This document shows positions 29,100 through 40,333 of a DNA stretch of 64,000 nt, piece by piece. A program made the translations under genes and the position numbers. Every line of letters starts with the position of its first letter. Position 1 is the stretch's first letter. The stretch lies in assembly GCA_047967505.1 (NCBI GenBank), contig CM106541.1. The stretch is one strand, 5' to 3'. Source of the DNA: Dipteris shenzhenensis. Lineage: Eukaryota > Polypodiophyta > Polypodiopsida > Gleicheniales. The notes below the pieces were generated by a model. It worked only from the letters and a program-made list of their open reading frames with translations, ran no database searches and was not told the DNA's origin.

Positions 29100-29870
29100 C
29101 TAGGGAGGGGTTGGAGTTTGTGTTTTCTGTGTTAATTTCCACTTTGCAATGTCTTGGTACGTCAATTTGGGATTTTGAATATGTCTTTCTGAGCCAAAGA
29201 AAAGTGTAGGGAAATTCAATTCCTCACTATTCTTGTTTTGAAATAGTCCTAGTGGTTTGTTATTCTTGCAAGGAGCTACGTAGTTGATCCTAGTTTCGTA
29301 ATCTGTGACTTGTTGAGCTGTAATGAGGTTGTGTATTAAAGTGTCTGTGTAAGTCTCCTCACTGTTATTCATATCAAATCGTTGGCCGTTTTCTTCTTCT
29401 TCTATATTTTGTTTTGAATACAACGTTTGTTGCAAATGCTCGGTCCATTCTTCATTGATTTTTAAATTGTTGGATTTGCAAAGTGGTGTTTCAATAAGCA
29501 TATGTAATGCTCGCATGAGGAGACTTTTTTGAGCATGTGCATGCTCTTATATTGTATTTTTTTAAAATTTCAAGTATTATTGATGATTAATCGTTAATAA
29601 ATCGTGGTAAGATGTGTTGCACTTTACTTGTGTTAGCCATTACGTTCACAATATTGTCTTGTACCCCATACTATCCACCATGTGATAATTAGGCTTATTT
29701 GAGTAAATTCTATTCTTGGAGCTATCAACAGTTCTTCAATGTCATTGAGGATTTCCAAGTTTGACAACTTGGCGTTCCGCTGAATTTGCTGAGGGACAGA
29801 GTACTTTGGGATGTCGTTTGGTTTTATGACTGTCTTACATTCTCTGCAAATACGTTGTTTTTTCCCTTCG
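29100..29870 (-). pseudogene. DUF6570-like and adjacent region of a Helitron-type polyprotein
   Basis: From 29847 leftward the minus strand reads CRECK, then IPKYSVPQQIQRN, then LEILNDIEELLIAPRIEFTQI. That pattern (CxxC, then LxxLxxxEExLIAPRIxFxxI) is familiar from the DUF6570 segment of large Helitron-associated helicase proteins. A 138-codon frame (29516-29100) follows with NYVAPCKNNKPLGLF, EELNFPTLFFGSER and LTYQDIAKWKL. This is the APGEGxxPLxLFxDxxxEELxFPTxFxG signature that precedes the Rep domain. Stops separate the pieces. The family assignment is from memory of the motifs and not from a search. Confidence 0.7.
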
Positions 29871-30990
29871 AAAGAGAAATTATGCTGTCTTTTATTGATT
29901 ATCCAAGCGTATGTGCTTTCCTTTATGAATGTTTTTGTTTTTCAAATAGAAGATGCTTGCAAGATAAGCATTTGTACATTGGAGTATCTTGAATTGTGTT
30001 GATATATTATTCTACAAACTTTGAAGGAGTTCTAAACGCTACTAGATATTTTTGCTGTGTTATACACTGATTTGTTATGTGTGCTTGTTTCCTTTTTGGT
30101 TTCATTGTTGCTGCCTTTGCGTTTGAGTTTTCTTCTAGTACGATCATTGATGGTGTGCTTTTGTGTTGCTGTATCTGTTCATGTTGGTCAGTGTCTTCAC
30201 TTTTACAGCCATATTTGTACGCTATTATTGTGGCTAGCTTTCTTTTTTTGATGTTTGACATTTTACGTCTAGTAGTGTCAGTGTAAATCAATGTTGTTGG
30301 AAACTTCTCGTTTAAGATTTCCATCGCATTGTTTGTAGAAATGAATGCATTTTTTATAATGATCTCTTCCAATGTAGCAATCATGTTCTCTGTCCAATGA
30401 GTATTTCTTCGTCTTGCAGTCTCAATTTTATGCGGGGAAATCGACATTGTTTTTCCCACACAACTACGTTGTTTTTTCCCTTCGAAAGGGAAATTGTGTT
30501 GTCTTTTGTTGATTATCCAAGCGTGCGAGCTTTCCTTTATGAATGTTTTTGTTTTTCAAATAGAAGGAGTTCCAAATGCTACTAGATATTTTTACTGTGT
30601 TATACACTGATCTGTTATGTGTGCTCATTTCCTTTTTTGTTTCATTGTTGGTTGCCTCAGCGCTTGAGTTTTCTTTTAGTATGATCATTGACAGCGTGCT
30701 TTTGTGCTATTGTATTTGTTCATGTTGGTCAGTGTCTTCACTTTTGCAGCTATCTTTGTACACTATTATTGTGGACAGCTTTCTTTTTTTCATGTTTGAC
30801 ATTTTATGTTTGGTAGTGTCAGTGCGAATCAATGCTGCTGGGAACTTCTTGTTTAAGATGCCCATCGCATTGTTTGTAGAAATGAATGCATTTTTTGTAA
30901 TGATCTCTTCCAATGTAGCAATCATGTTCTCAGTCCAACGAGTATTTCTTCGTCTCGCGGTCTCAATTTTGTGTGGGGAAATCAACAATT
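29849..30990. repeat. Tandem duplication, two units of ~615 and ~525 bp
   Basis: Unit A (29849-30464) and unit B (30465-30990) both start TACGTTGTTTTTTCCCTTCG and run through the same minus-strand codons to TCTCAATTTT..GGGGAAATC. Unit A has a ~72-bp stretch (about 29951-30022) absent from unit B. The duplication repeats part of the N-terminal coding region of the Helitron-like gene. Confidence 0.92.
30007..30459 (-). pseudogene. Duplicated part of the Helitron-like N-terminal coding region
   Basis: This 150-codon minus-strand frame repeats, with many substitutions, the end of the frame at 30707-31447 (shared ISPHKIETARRRNT, WTENMIATLEEII and KNAFISTNNAM). It continues into a Lys/Gln-rich tail. 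It is unit A of the tandem duplication. I do not recognise a domain; the segment is basic and helical in character. Confidence 0.6.
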
Positions 30991-31447
30991 TGTGGTACTT
31001 TATGTGACGAACTAAAATTTTTGTGGCTTCTGTGTGAGTTGTCATTTTAGAAGGGCTGTTGATAATTTCTCTTTGTGAATGATATGTTCCAAAATCGAAG
31101 CCGAATGTTTGGAAGAAAACATGTAAGAACAAGTCTTCATTGCAGTAGTGATGGTTATTGTCTAGTAATGCTTTTAGATATTGTGGAATGTTATTGAAGT
31201 TTGGGTAAAGTTCTAGAAAGAGCTTAGATTCGCAGAAATGTCGATCCCATTCCGACCATTCAATGTCAGGCATTTGCAAAAACTTTGTATATTGTAAGTA
31301 TGTTGTTTTCCTTAATGCTTTCGGTGTGATATGGAATTCTAGCATATAAGATATGCACATGAAAATGCACCTGTTTTGTGGATACAATTCAAGTAATTTT
31401 GAGTCAATGTCTATTTCTTGAAAAGGGCGTTTGCTTGCCATGTCCAT
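30707..31447 (-). pseudogene. N-terminal portion of the Helitron-like protein, function unknown
   Basis: A 246-codon frame beginning MDMASKRPFQEIDIDSKLL. Residues ~1-130 are rich in Leu, Tyr, Phe and Trp with repeated LYP and FLELYP segments. Residues ~150-246 hold the ETARRRNTRWTENMIATLEE stretch that was duplicated to the left. It lies directly upstream of the DUF6570-like part on the same strand, so I infer it is the same gene's N terminus. I do not recognise it as a known domain, and it could instead be a captured gene piece. Confidence 0.45.
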
Positions 31448-33700
31448 GATTTCAGTTTGAACGTTTGCATGGATCTTAAAAGATTGGTGGAAGAGTGTGT
31501 TTATATGAATGTCTGTGTGGATCTTGGAAGATTGGTGGAAGAGTACGTTTGTGAAAGGAATTGATTAAGATGTGCAGATATGTCCACATTGGTTTGTTGT
31601 TGTAGTTGATGAGATTCCTGCTAAAATGCAGTGGCATAAATTGAATTTCATTTTGAACATGCATTTTGAATACGTTGATGTGGTTCTAAAATCATTCCAA
31701 TGTAGTAAAGTAGATGTGTAGGCATTATGTGTTGAAAGATTAGTGATGTCTTGTACATCACATAAACGCGAGAATTGCAATGCCGAACTTTTGTCTAGTA
31801 AGTATGCACTCTCACTTCAAGTAGTCGTAGTAACGAACACGTAAGTGTAGTACATTTAGCTACATGTAATAAGGTGGTAAATTATGAATGTGTACGGAGG
31901 CTTTGATGATCTGATCAAATGTGTGGTGGAATTTTATATTCTTCCATGATAAGTAATAGTTTTGTTGTTATCTTTTGTAGTTGTCCGTCACGTTTTGTAG
32001 TACCCCACAGTAGTACTTTTGGACAAATAATTGATGACCACATAGTAAACTAGTTATTAGACGATGGTGCGTTTTTGAGTAGGACAGAAGAATAAGGATC
32101 TAAGTTTTCTCTAGCCTTACAGGGTACCCTTATACATGATATTAATAGGGGGAGAAGTATTCAAGGAATTCTGAAACTTCTACTCAGTAATTATGCATTC
32201 AGATTTCAACAGTTTCAACAATGAATCTACTTATAAATTTGGGTACCAAAAGTCTATGTTAAGACATAGCGTGGGGGGGGGGAGGGGGGGGACTATGAAG
32301 GTTATTTTATTAGCATACGTTGTATAGCATGATATCAATAAGGGGCGATTTTGGAATTTTTGTTTTAACTACTTCAACAATAAATGCACTTGTAAATATA
32401 GGTACCAAAAGTGCACCTTGACATGTAGGGGGGAAATGAAGTTTATTTGATTAGTGCATGTCGTTTTCATCTCTTAAGATTCATAGGGATGAAGTAGTTC
32501 TGAGCGTAGCAGGTCCGATTGGATGCACAAAGTATCGAATATCTTATAGTATGTAGGTAATGGTGACTGCAACCGAATGAAGAGAGTTTGTGCAATTAAT
32601 ATGCTCACAACAAATAGAAACATATAATCAAAATTATTTGGAAGATGAAAAGAAATTGTATGTTGCAGATAATCACTTATAAACATAGGCATGAATCGGA
32701 ATGTGATAATCACTTGGAAATGACATAACAAATACAAGGATTTTCTATGTACAATTTTTATTTTTTTTAAAATGTAGATAAAGCGAATTTACAAAGGGGG
32801 ACATTAAGTGCTATGTCTCCCTTACTCAATGGAAGAAAGAAACTGAAACTCTGTAGTAGCAAAGTGCTATTGTGTTACAAAACAAGGAAGATGACAACCT
32901 TGCACTGCACAATGCACAAAGAGAACTGGAACTGATGAGCTTGAACAATGTAATGAAACATGTTGAAACTGGGCAACACATGCTAGTTATATGTTGCAAA
33001 CAAGCAAAGCTGGCGATCTCATGATGTACAACGGGGCGACTAACAAATTTGATGGCTTTGAACTTTGAAAAACAACGGAAAAGCAACGAACAAGTACTAA
33101 CTATGTTATAGTTTTCATACGTGGCCGATCAACTGCTAAAGAAGAATTACCCCTCAAAGGAATAAAGCTTGCTACTAGACCATGCATATTATTTAGGAAC
33201 CTTCCTTCAATCCTCTGATGTAACAATCAGATTTAAGGAATTGTGTGTTGTCCTCTAGCAGTTCTATGAACGGGCGAATCTGGGACCTTGTCCACCTATA
33301 TATTCTTCAGTACAAGTTCTATACTTCCACCATCTAAACTTGTGATAAGTGCCTTGACTTCAGGAATCTTCTCTAGAATGGTGATTTGATCACACGTTAG
33401 ACAACGGGCTATGGTGTTTTCCTTCGAAATCTTCCCCTCTTTAGAGACTAAGCACACATGATTGTACTGGGTTGAGTGCAACCCCGCGATAGAAAGAAAC
33501 ACCGCTTATCTATAAGCAAAATTCAGTGAGCTTTAAGTATCGATAAATTGTACTTTATTTTAAAACCAATTACAAAGTTCTATAGGAAATAAACATCATC
33601 TAATTTTCGTAACCGATTTGTTGGATGTGTCTGAAAGACTCGCTCATGTTTTGCCGAGATCGATGGAACTTGAGCAAGTGCCATGATAGTCAGATCCATC
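31448..33700. other. No recognisable gene; G-run at 32.27 kb
   Basis: AT-rich intergenic sequence. A short G-homopolymer tract with one A interruption occupies about 32272-32291. A pair of loosely similar stretches (GGTACCAAAAGT.. near 32242 and 32401) suggests an older duplication. No coding or RNA feature is supported. Confidence 0.45.
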
Positions 33701-34006
33701 ATATTCACTATAATCGACTGACTATTTTTCTTTGCCCCTACATTCCTCAGAATGAAATGGAAGAACCCAACGACCTTGAACCTATCCACGATCTAAAGAT
33801 AGTCCGACTGTCGGTTGTTCCAAAAAGTCAACTGCAATGGCGTGTCGACCAAAATATTCACTATGATCAACTGACTATTTTTCTTTGCCCCTACATTCCT
33901 CAAAATGAAATGGCGAAACCCGATGGCCTTGAACCTATCCACGATCTAAAGATAGTCTGACTGTCGATTGTTCCAAAAAGTCAACTACAATGGCGCGTTG
34001 ACCAAA
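33701..34006. repeat. Tandem duplication, two 153-bp units
   Basis: ATATTCACTATAATCGACTG at 33701 and ATATTCACTATGATCAACTG at 33854 start two head-to-tail units that share TTTTTCTTTGCCCCTACATT and ATCCACGATCTAAAGATAGT, with roughly a dozen differences. Confidence 0.92.
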
Positions 34007-34167
34007 ATTTGCTTACTCTAATAGCAGAACGTTCGTTGTAATTAATGTTTCACATCTCAATCAGGATTTAACAACTCACAATGGCACTTTACTGTCGTTA
34101 TAAGATCATCCGCGTTTTTGCCATTATCGACAATTAACTTGTCCATCTGACACATGGAACTCCAAGC

Positions 34168-36018
34168 TTGATTACCATTACCATAATCGTAGCTGCCTCC
34201 ACCTCTCATGCCTCCTCCACTGCTGCCACCAAAGACAACGACTCCTTTAGCAGAGAGCCAGAGTTTCTTGAGGCAAGGCCCAATCATGATACGATTGGTA
34301 ACATCACTCAGGACGTTGACATGCGAGAGCTATCACAAGACAAGAGTGTTGAGCCAGATCTAGCAAATTTACATGGCTTTACCCCAAATTTGGAGGAAAA
34401 GGACATGCAAAGCTTACAGAAAGGGATAATTGACAAGGGACTCAGAAAGTTGCTAGCGGATTTTGGGTCTTCCCCAGATAGCTTTTTACTTTTAAAGCAA
34501 GATATGAATAGAATATAGAACACGAAAGCAATGGCTTTTGCGGCTCAAACTCTGAAGTACCTGACCAATGGAGCCCCCATCTAGAATCCTGTGCAGCAGG
34601 CCGAGAAAGGGAAGATTGTGTTGAGAAGATGCACCGAGGATCCGATGTGGGTGCTATCCAAGGAGGCGGCATAAGTTTGTTTAAATCCTCGTCGACCCCA
34701 AAGCTGTCAGCTTGGGAACATCTCACTCCAAGATCCAGGAAGATCTTCAATGAGTTCGACGCCATGAGGATCTTAGTAGAAGGAGGAGTTGAAGATACTA
34801 ATAAAGCTCGAACGGATAATGGCACTCTCAAAGGTAAGTTCTTAACAGTGAAGGTCCCTAATGGTATTCTCAATGAAACTACCAAGTGGCTTTGCTCCTA
34901 TGTGGTTGTTTGTTATATTCACGGCCCTCGACCACCAACAATGTTTCTAGCAGGTTGGGTTAGAAACTTCTATTCGTGCAAAGGTCTCAACGTCACTAGC
35001 ATACGTTTTCTTAGAAATGAATAAACATTCTTCCTTTTTGAGAAGCTAGAGATGGTGACAGAGGTCATCCAGAAGGGCACCTGGTCTATTAGAAGCCAAC
35101 CCATGTTCGTCCAACTGTGGGAAACTTTGTTAAGCCCTGACTCACTGCCTCCCTCCAAATCCCCAATCTGGGTGGAGTTTCCTGATTTTCCACTCTCTCT
35201 TTTTCCACAAGTAGAAGTTGTTCACCTCTAGGATAGTTCTTGGGTCTAGAATTGAAAGGATCATAAGCCCAAGGCGGAACCCACGCAAGCCTATGTTTTG
35301 ATGGACTTAGTTGTTGAGCCACCAAACGCTATTTTCGTATTGGATGGAGATGGCGCAGAACTGATCCAAAAGGTCTTCTACAAGAGTATACCAAACTCTT
35401 TCTTTCTATGTGGGCTGGGTGGAAACTTTATAAAGAATGGAGATCATGTAGAAGTAATCCAAAAGGTCCTTTACAAGAATATACCAAACTCTTGCTTTCT
35501 GTGTGGGCTAGGTGGACACTTTATAAAGGACTTTCCTTCCAGGAATAGTCGTAGAAAGGAGAAAGCAAAGGAACCAACTCCCCCTGCCTGTGCAAGCTCT
35601 TGATGAAGAGGTTCCAGAAACAAGAACAAAAGGTAAATCAAAAGAAAGGGATAATGTTTAGTGGAGGGAAGTAAGTAAAGAGAAAACTAATGATGTGGTA
35701 GTGGTCTCTAAGGAAAAGATGGTAGATAGCTCAGAGGAGGAAGAGGAATTTGTAGAGAACACACATGACTTTGAAGCTTAGTTAGAACAAGTTGAGCATA
35801 GTGCATTGGGGAAGGAAGACCCCACTTTTACCCTAGTGAAAGGGAGAAAAACTAGCCAAGCAAAAAGAAGAAGTAAGCATTTGGGTGCTCTGGGTGATAA
35901 ATCAAAAGACCCAGCTTCTAGGTACCACATAGAGAGAGAAAAGAGGAGGATGTTGAGAGGCTTTGCACTCTCATCACCTCAAGTTAGTGTGATTAACTTT
36001 AAGAACAAACAAAAATAA
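34168..36018 (+). pseudogene. LINE ORF1-like (nucleic-acid-binding) remnant
   Basis: Several plus-strand pieces in succession: an acidic N-terminal part (34168-34518); a central part (34629-35024) with SLFKSSSTPKLSAWEHL and LKGKFLTVKVPNGI; and a part with knuckle-like SCFLCGLGGHFIKDFP at about 35490-35535, where the last Cys of CCHC is Phe. A Lys/Arg-rich tail follows (35806-36018, TFTLVKGRKTSQAKRRSK). This matches plant L1-type ORF1 layout. The knuckle segment is tandemly duplicated. Stops and frameshifts separate the pieces. Confidence 0.6.
35346..35531 (+). repeat. In-frame tandem duplication, two 93-bp units at the ORF1 zinc knuckle
   Basis: Each unit codes for IQKVxYKxIPNSxFLCGLGG followed by xFIK. 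In the first copy the knuckle His is Asn (GGNFIK), and in the second it is kept (GGHFIK). The 31-codon period preserves the frame. Confidence 0.9.
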
Positions 36019-36240
36019 AAGCACCACCCAATGATGCAGAGTCAAGACATTTTATTTCCTAAGTGGAAACATTCAAGGGATAACTAATGACCTCAAACCA
36101 GAAATCTTTAAAAGATGTTTGCATGCTAGAGGACTCAATGCCAACAGGTGAGAACCAAGCAGGTGGCCTCTTTTGATTTCCTTTTCTTATATAGAGATCT
36201 ATCATTAGAAGAATTGAAAGGGGTGGATGATGCATGCAAG

Positions 36241-38215
36241 CCTCCAGTTGAGGATGGACTCCCATTAGAATTCTACCAAGTTTTTTGGGAAATGATTGGC
36301 CCCTACTAATGAAACTTTGGCAGGAATCAAAAGATAAACAGTTCCTTGATCCAAGGATTAACATAGGCATGATAAATATAATTCCAAAAGGAGTCCCTAA
36401 AGATGAGATTAAAAACTAGAGACCACTAACCATGCTGAACACCAGCTATAAAATGTTTGTCAAAGCCTTGGCCATCAGGCTCAAGATTAAGATGCAGAAG
36501 TGGATAAGGGAACAGAAGAAGGGATTTATTCAAGGAAGGCACATCCTCAAGGGGATCCTTACCTTTTAGGAAGGACTTGAACTAGATGATGAAACCCAGC
36601 AGGACATTTGCTTCCTCAAAGTTGACTTTGACAAAGCCTATGATAGGATCGAATGGGGCTTCATCTTGTCTTCTTTAAAGGACATGGGAGTAGGCCATAA
36701 TTGGATTTCCTTTGTTGACATCCTCCTTTGCCAGGCCAGGGGAAATATAGAGATAAATGATAAAGTTTTGCCCCACTTTTCACTAAAGAGATCTATCAGA
36801 CAAGGATGCCCGCTAGCCCCATTATTGTTTGCGATAGCAGTTGATGCCCTTGGTTGTCTTATTCCAAGAAAAGGTAGATAATGGCACTGTGAAAGGTATC
36901 CCAGTAGAAGGGGGAAGATAGATCATATGCCAACAATTTGCAGATGATACTAATCATACTCATAATGATGAGCATTCGGTGAGACTGGAATTCTTGAATG
37001 CCTATATGTATTTTGTTTAGGAATCATGAAAAAGTAGGTATCTATGGAACTAGAAACTCACTACCAAAAATTCCTATAAATAAAAGCTGCAAAATCATAA
37101 GGGAGGGAGAGGTCTTCAGGCTGCTAGGGATTCCAAAGGGTTTCAAATGCTCAATAAATGATCAAAAAGATTGGGTAATCGATAGAATCAGGGAAAAAAT
37201 CACCAAATGTCAAGGACTTCATCCAACTTTTGCCACAAGAAAGTTTGTATTAAGACACTACATCTACCGTCGATCTTGTACTTTATTTCCTACTAGGTGC
37301 TGACTGAAAAGAGCTTAAGGAAGATTAATAGCCTTTTTAGGTCTTTCTTGTGGGGTGGGGTTGTAGACCACCACAAAATGGTCAAGGTAAGATGGCAATT
37401 CTATGCGCTACCCAAAGAGGTAGGAGGGCTAGAAATTGTAGATGTAGAGAAATCCTATGCTAGATTCATGGGCCATTGGATAATCAAAGCAATTCTAGAA
37501 CTAGACTCAACATGGGCTCCATTGATCCACATGACTATAGGGGAAGCTAGGTTTAGAAGATGCAAACACTGAAAGAAGATCCCTTTTGGGGTAGCCCTTT
37601 TAGGCAAGAAGCCTTGTGCCACCAAAGGTTCTGAACTATGGAAGGGAAAACCTGGGAGTCAATGAGAACATATATCATTTGGAAGGGTTTCTTAAGAAAG
37701 GCGGGCATGTTTTGCAATCAAGATTCAATCTAGTTCCCCTTAATTTGGCCGGACTCACAGGTGCAAGATGAGGATATAAAAGGAGCATTACGCCTCAACA
37801 AGAAGGGAAGAAGAGTTTGGGGTGATCTTTGGAACCAAGAACAGGGTAAGTGGTAGGATGACAAAACAATGATAGCTAGATTTTGACTCAACAGGTTTGA
37901 TTTGAGACTGATATAACAGAGATAAAATCTGTGGTCAAAGGACAATCTTCCATGGATGGGAGGTCACCTCAAGCCTTCCCTCAAGGAATTTAGATAGGCG
38001 GGACAAACACATGTAACTCCTATACCCATTTGTGTAGATGGATAGAATGAGGTAATCCATCTCCTCAACCTAAAATGGCATAGGAGAGACTCGGACAGAA
38101 TATGGGCAAAGAGATTTGAGAAAGTTTGGGATAGGAACAGCTTAAGTAATAAGTCTTGCCTTCTCTGGCTAATACTTCACAAAGGAGTCTACATAGCTAG
38201 TGAAGCTAGGAAGAT
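36241..38215 (+). pseudogene. LINE ORF2 remnant: reverse transcriptase, endonuclease missing
   Basis: Starts with DGLPLEFYQVFWEMIGP, then RT blocks LTMLNTSYKMFVKALAIRLK, KKGFIQGRHI, FLKVDFDKAYDRIEW (catalytic Asp), RQGCPLAPLLFAIAVDAL and QQFADDT (FADD box at 36937-36948). The thumb-like LRKINSLFRSFLWGG and LPKEVGGLEIVDV follow, and near 38.1 kb RFEKVWDR and CLLWLILHKGVYIA, the start of the zf-RVT-type tail. At least four frameshifts or stops occur. No apurinic-type endonuclease domain lies between ORF1 and RT, where only about 220 bp remain. The 3' end and poly-A tail are cut off at about 38215 where the motif array begins. Confidence 0.85.
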
Positions 38216-38575
38216 GCCACATCACCAACGACCTCATCTAGCTACCACATCAACAACAAGGGTTATCAGGCCACATCAGCAAACCCATGCCATGTAATCA
38301 CTTGACAACTTAATTGCCATGTCAGTAGCTATGTCATCATTCACTAGCAGTGCCACATCAGCCCATGCCATCGATGCCATGTCATCACTTGCCATGTAGC
38401 CATGTCATCATTATTGCCATGTCAGATGATGTATCACCAGTGACACCTCAACAATGGCCACATTAGTAAGACCACCTCACTGAATGCCACATCAGTTGAC
38501 CACGTGGTAGTGCCATGTCAATTGTCCCATCAGCTTCCTACCATGTCATCATGACATGTCGCAGAGTTCCAACCA
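38215..38575. repeat. Degenerate array of TGCCACATCA / TGCCATGTCA motifs
   Basis: About 17 imperfect copies of a 10-bp core (GCCACATCA, GCCATGTCA, ACCACATCA, one ACCACGTGG) are spaced 10-30 bp apart over 360 bp. It has the same core, in opposite orientation, as the array at 14.9 kb. It sits immediately upstream of a copia LTR end and may be part of that LTR. Confidence 0.7.
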
Positions 38576-38599
38576 AGCACAATTCTCCACATAGGCACA

Positions 38600-38818
38600 C
38601 CTTTTCACACATCATGTTGTCGGGGTTAAAGGCCACTGTACCTTAACCCTGGTTATGTACAATACTCAAACACATATATATATATGGATGACATAGAAGA
38701 TAAGGGTGTTCTGCACCCACCAAAAACTTGTGTGACTCTCATTTAGCTCTCCCTCTCTCTCACCTTCTTCTATTCTACTTTCGTTGTTGAGATCTCTCAA
38801 TCGGTATTAGAGCACGGG
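38600..38818 (+). repeat. Copia LTR end with tRNA-Met primer site
   Basis: A short (AT)n and CT-rich stretch, typical of an LTR R/U5 region, ends at about 38800 in CTCTCAA. It is followed by TCGGTATTAGAGCACGGG at 38801-38818, one or two changes from the TGGTATCAGAGC primer-site signature. The LTR's left edge is uncertain and may include the motif array. Confidence 0.5.
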
Positions 38819-40333
38819 TGTTCTAACTGAGCCCGGGTGTGAGTGTGGAGCCTGAAGTCTGCTACTACAGCTATGTGGGAGGAAGGAGAAGCTCCAATGG
38901 GTATCTTTATGTGTATCTTGATGTACAGAGACCTTTAGAAAGTTCTTTGAGTGGTTTTTTGCAAGCCAGCAGATGGTTTTGGAGGCAAAAGACAATCTAT
39001 TTTAGACCTAAGAGTCTTGTGATGAAGATATCTTTCTCTAGAAGCTGAATCTTTCCCTAAGATCAAAAGAAAAGTTGTATAAGACTTTGAGTACTTCATT
39101 TTTTATTTTTACATCTCTATCATCAGAGTTTTCAGTGAAAAGTTATAGCTCTTGCAAAAAAGTGACGAAATTCAATTTCCTGCGTGGATTTCGTGTGTTG
39201 CAACTCCATATCCAGGCCACCATTTGTAGTTCAGACACTCCCAATGGATTAAGAGTGGTCCAAAACTTCTACCTGTGAAGTTGCTTTTGATTTTGTGAAG
39301 TTTCGAAGCTATGGTGAAGCTCTGTCTACTCCAACGTCTTCATTTTGTCATTTCCTGTGTGAGTGGGATCTCAACATCCGGGCCTCCATTTGCAGAGCTG
39401 TCTATCATTGGATGCGGGACTACCTAAAACATCTGTCTACAAAGCTGCTTGCCATTCCATGAAGAATCGAGGGAGTTGTGCTTCTATGTGTTTTTTCGTC
39501 GTTTCTTTGAAGGAAATTTCTCAAAGTTTCCAAGACCTCATTGATTGCCATGTGGCATTTTGGCTATGGTTAAGTTTCCTAAGGTTCATTTTTGCAAAAG
39601 TAAATGCAAGGGTTGACTGGCTCTTACTCCATCCTTGGATGAGATTTTGGAGTTGTGGTGGCAGAAGAGAGATATTTGCAGATTGTCTTGCTGAGTTCGA
39701 TTATGCAGTGACACCCATGTTTTGAGACATCCTAGGTTCTATTTTCAGTAGCAATCATTGCCATGGGGGCGTGATTTCTTGGATATACCTTATGCAAATA
39801 ACTCTGGTTGGTAGTCTGAGCCGTGTGCACTCATTTGTGGTTTGCATTGGGTTGCAGTGGATGCTTTACAGGCCACTTGGATGCATTGCAATCCTTGGTG
39901 GATGCACTGACTCACCCTAGATTGCCTTGTGGGATGCTTTATTGATAGACATTTAGCACGCGGATGCTATTTTATGTTGAGGGAAAGCTTTGACACATTG
40001 CAGCTGATGCACTCATAGTGCTATGCTCTCTTGGATGAGACATTATTGATGCTTATGCCCATGGACGGTGTTTATGCTTGAGGCATTTAGATCTTATTGG
40101 CATTGGGTTTAAAAGAAAATGTCAATCCGCTACAATGACAAAACAATGGCGGGCCAGATTTGCTCATATGGATGCATAGTATATGCACATGAATCAGATG
40201 CATTTTGATGCTTTGAGCCTTGAGTTTTGGTGACACTATCCTTCATTAAGGCAGACATATTGGGTGCACCAAGTATTTGGTGTGATTTCTCTCTTGCAGG
40301 TACAAGCATTTGGGATTTTGTTTCATTTGCATC
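38819..40333 (+). other. Untranslated leader of the copia remnant
   Basis: About 1.5 kb between primer site and gag start. Only short frames occur and no domain is seen. Long leaders of this kind are known in some plant copia elements. Confidence 0.4.

Noticed and set aside
32272-32291. G-rich tract as a G-quadruplex regulatory site (also the one near 46.89 kb)
   Set aside because: Each is essentially one homopolymer run, with no nearby gene or promoter to support a function.
33580-33960. Frames on both strands over the 153-bp duplication as a gene
   Set aside because: The apparent length comes from the tandem duplication; no motif is present and stops appear in the second copy.
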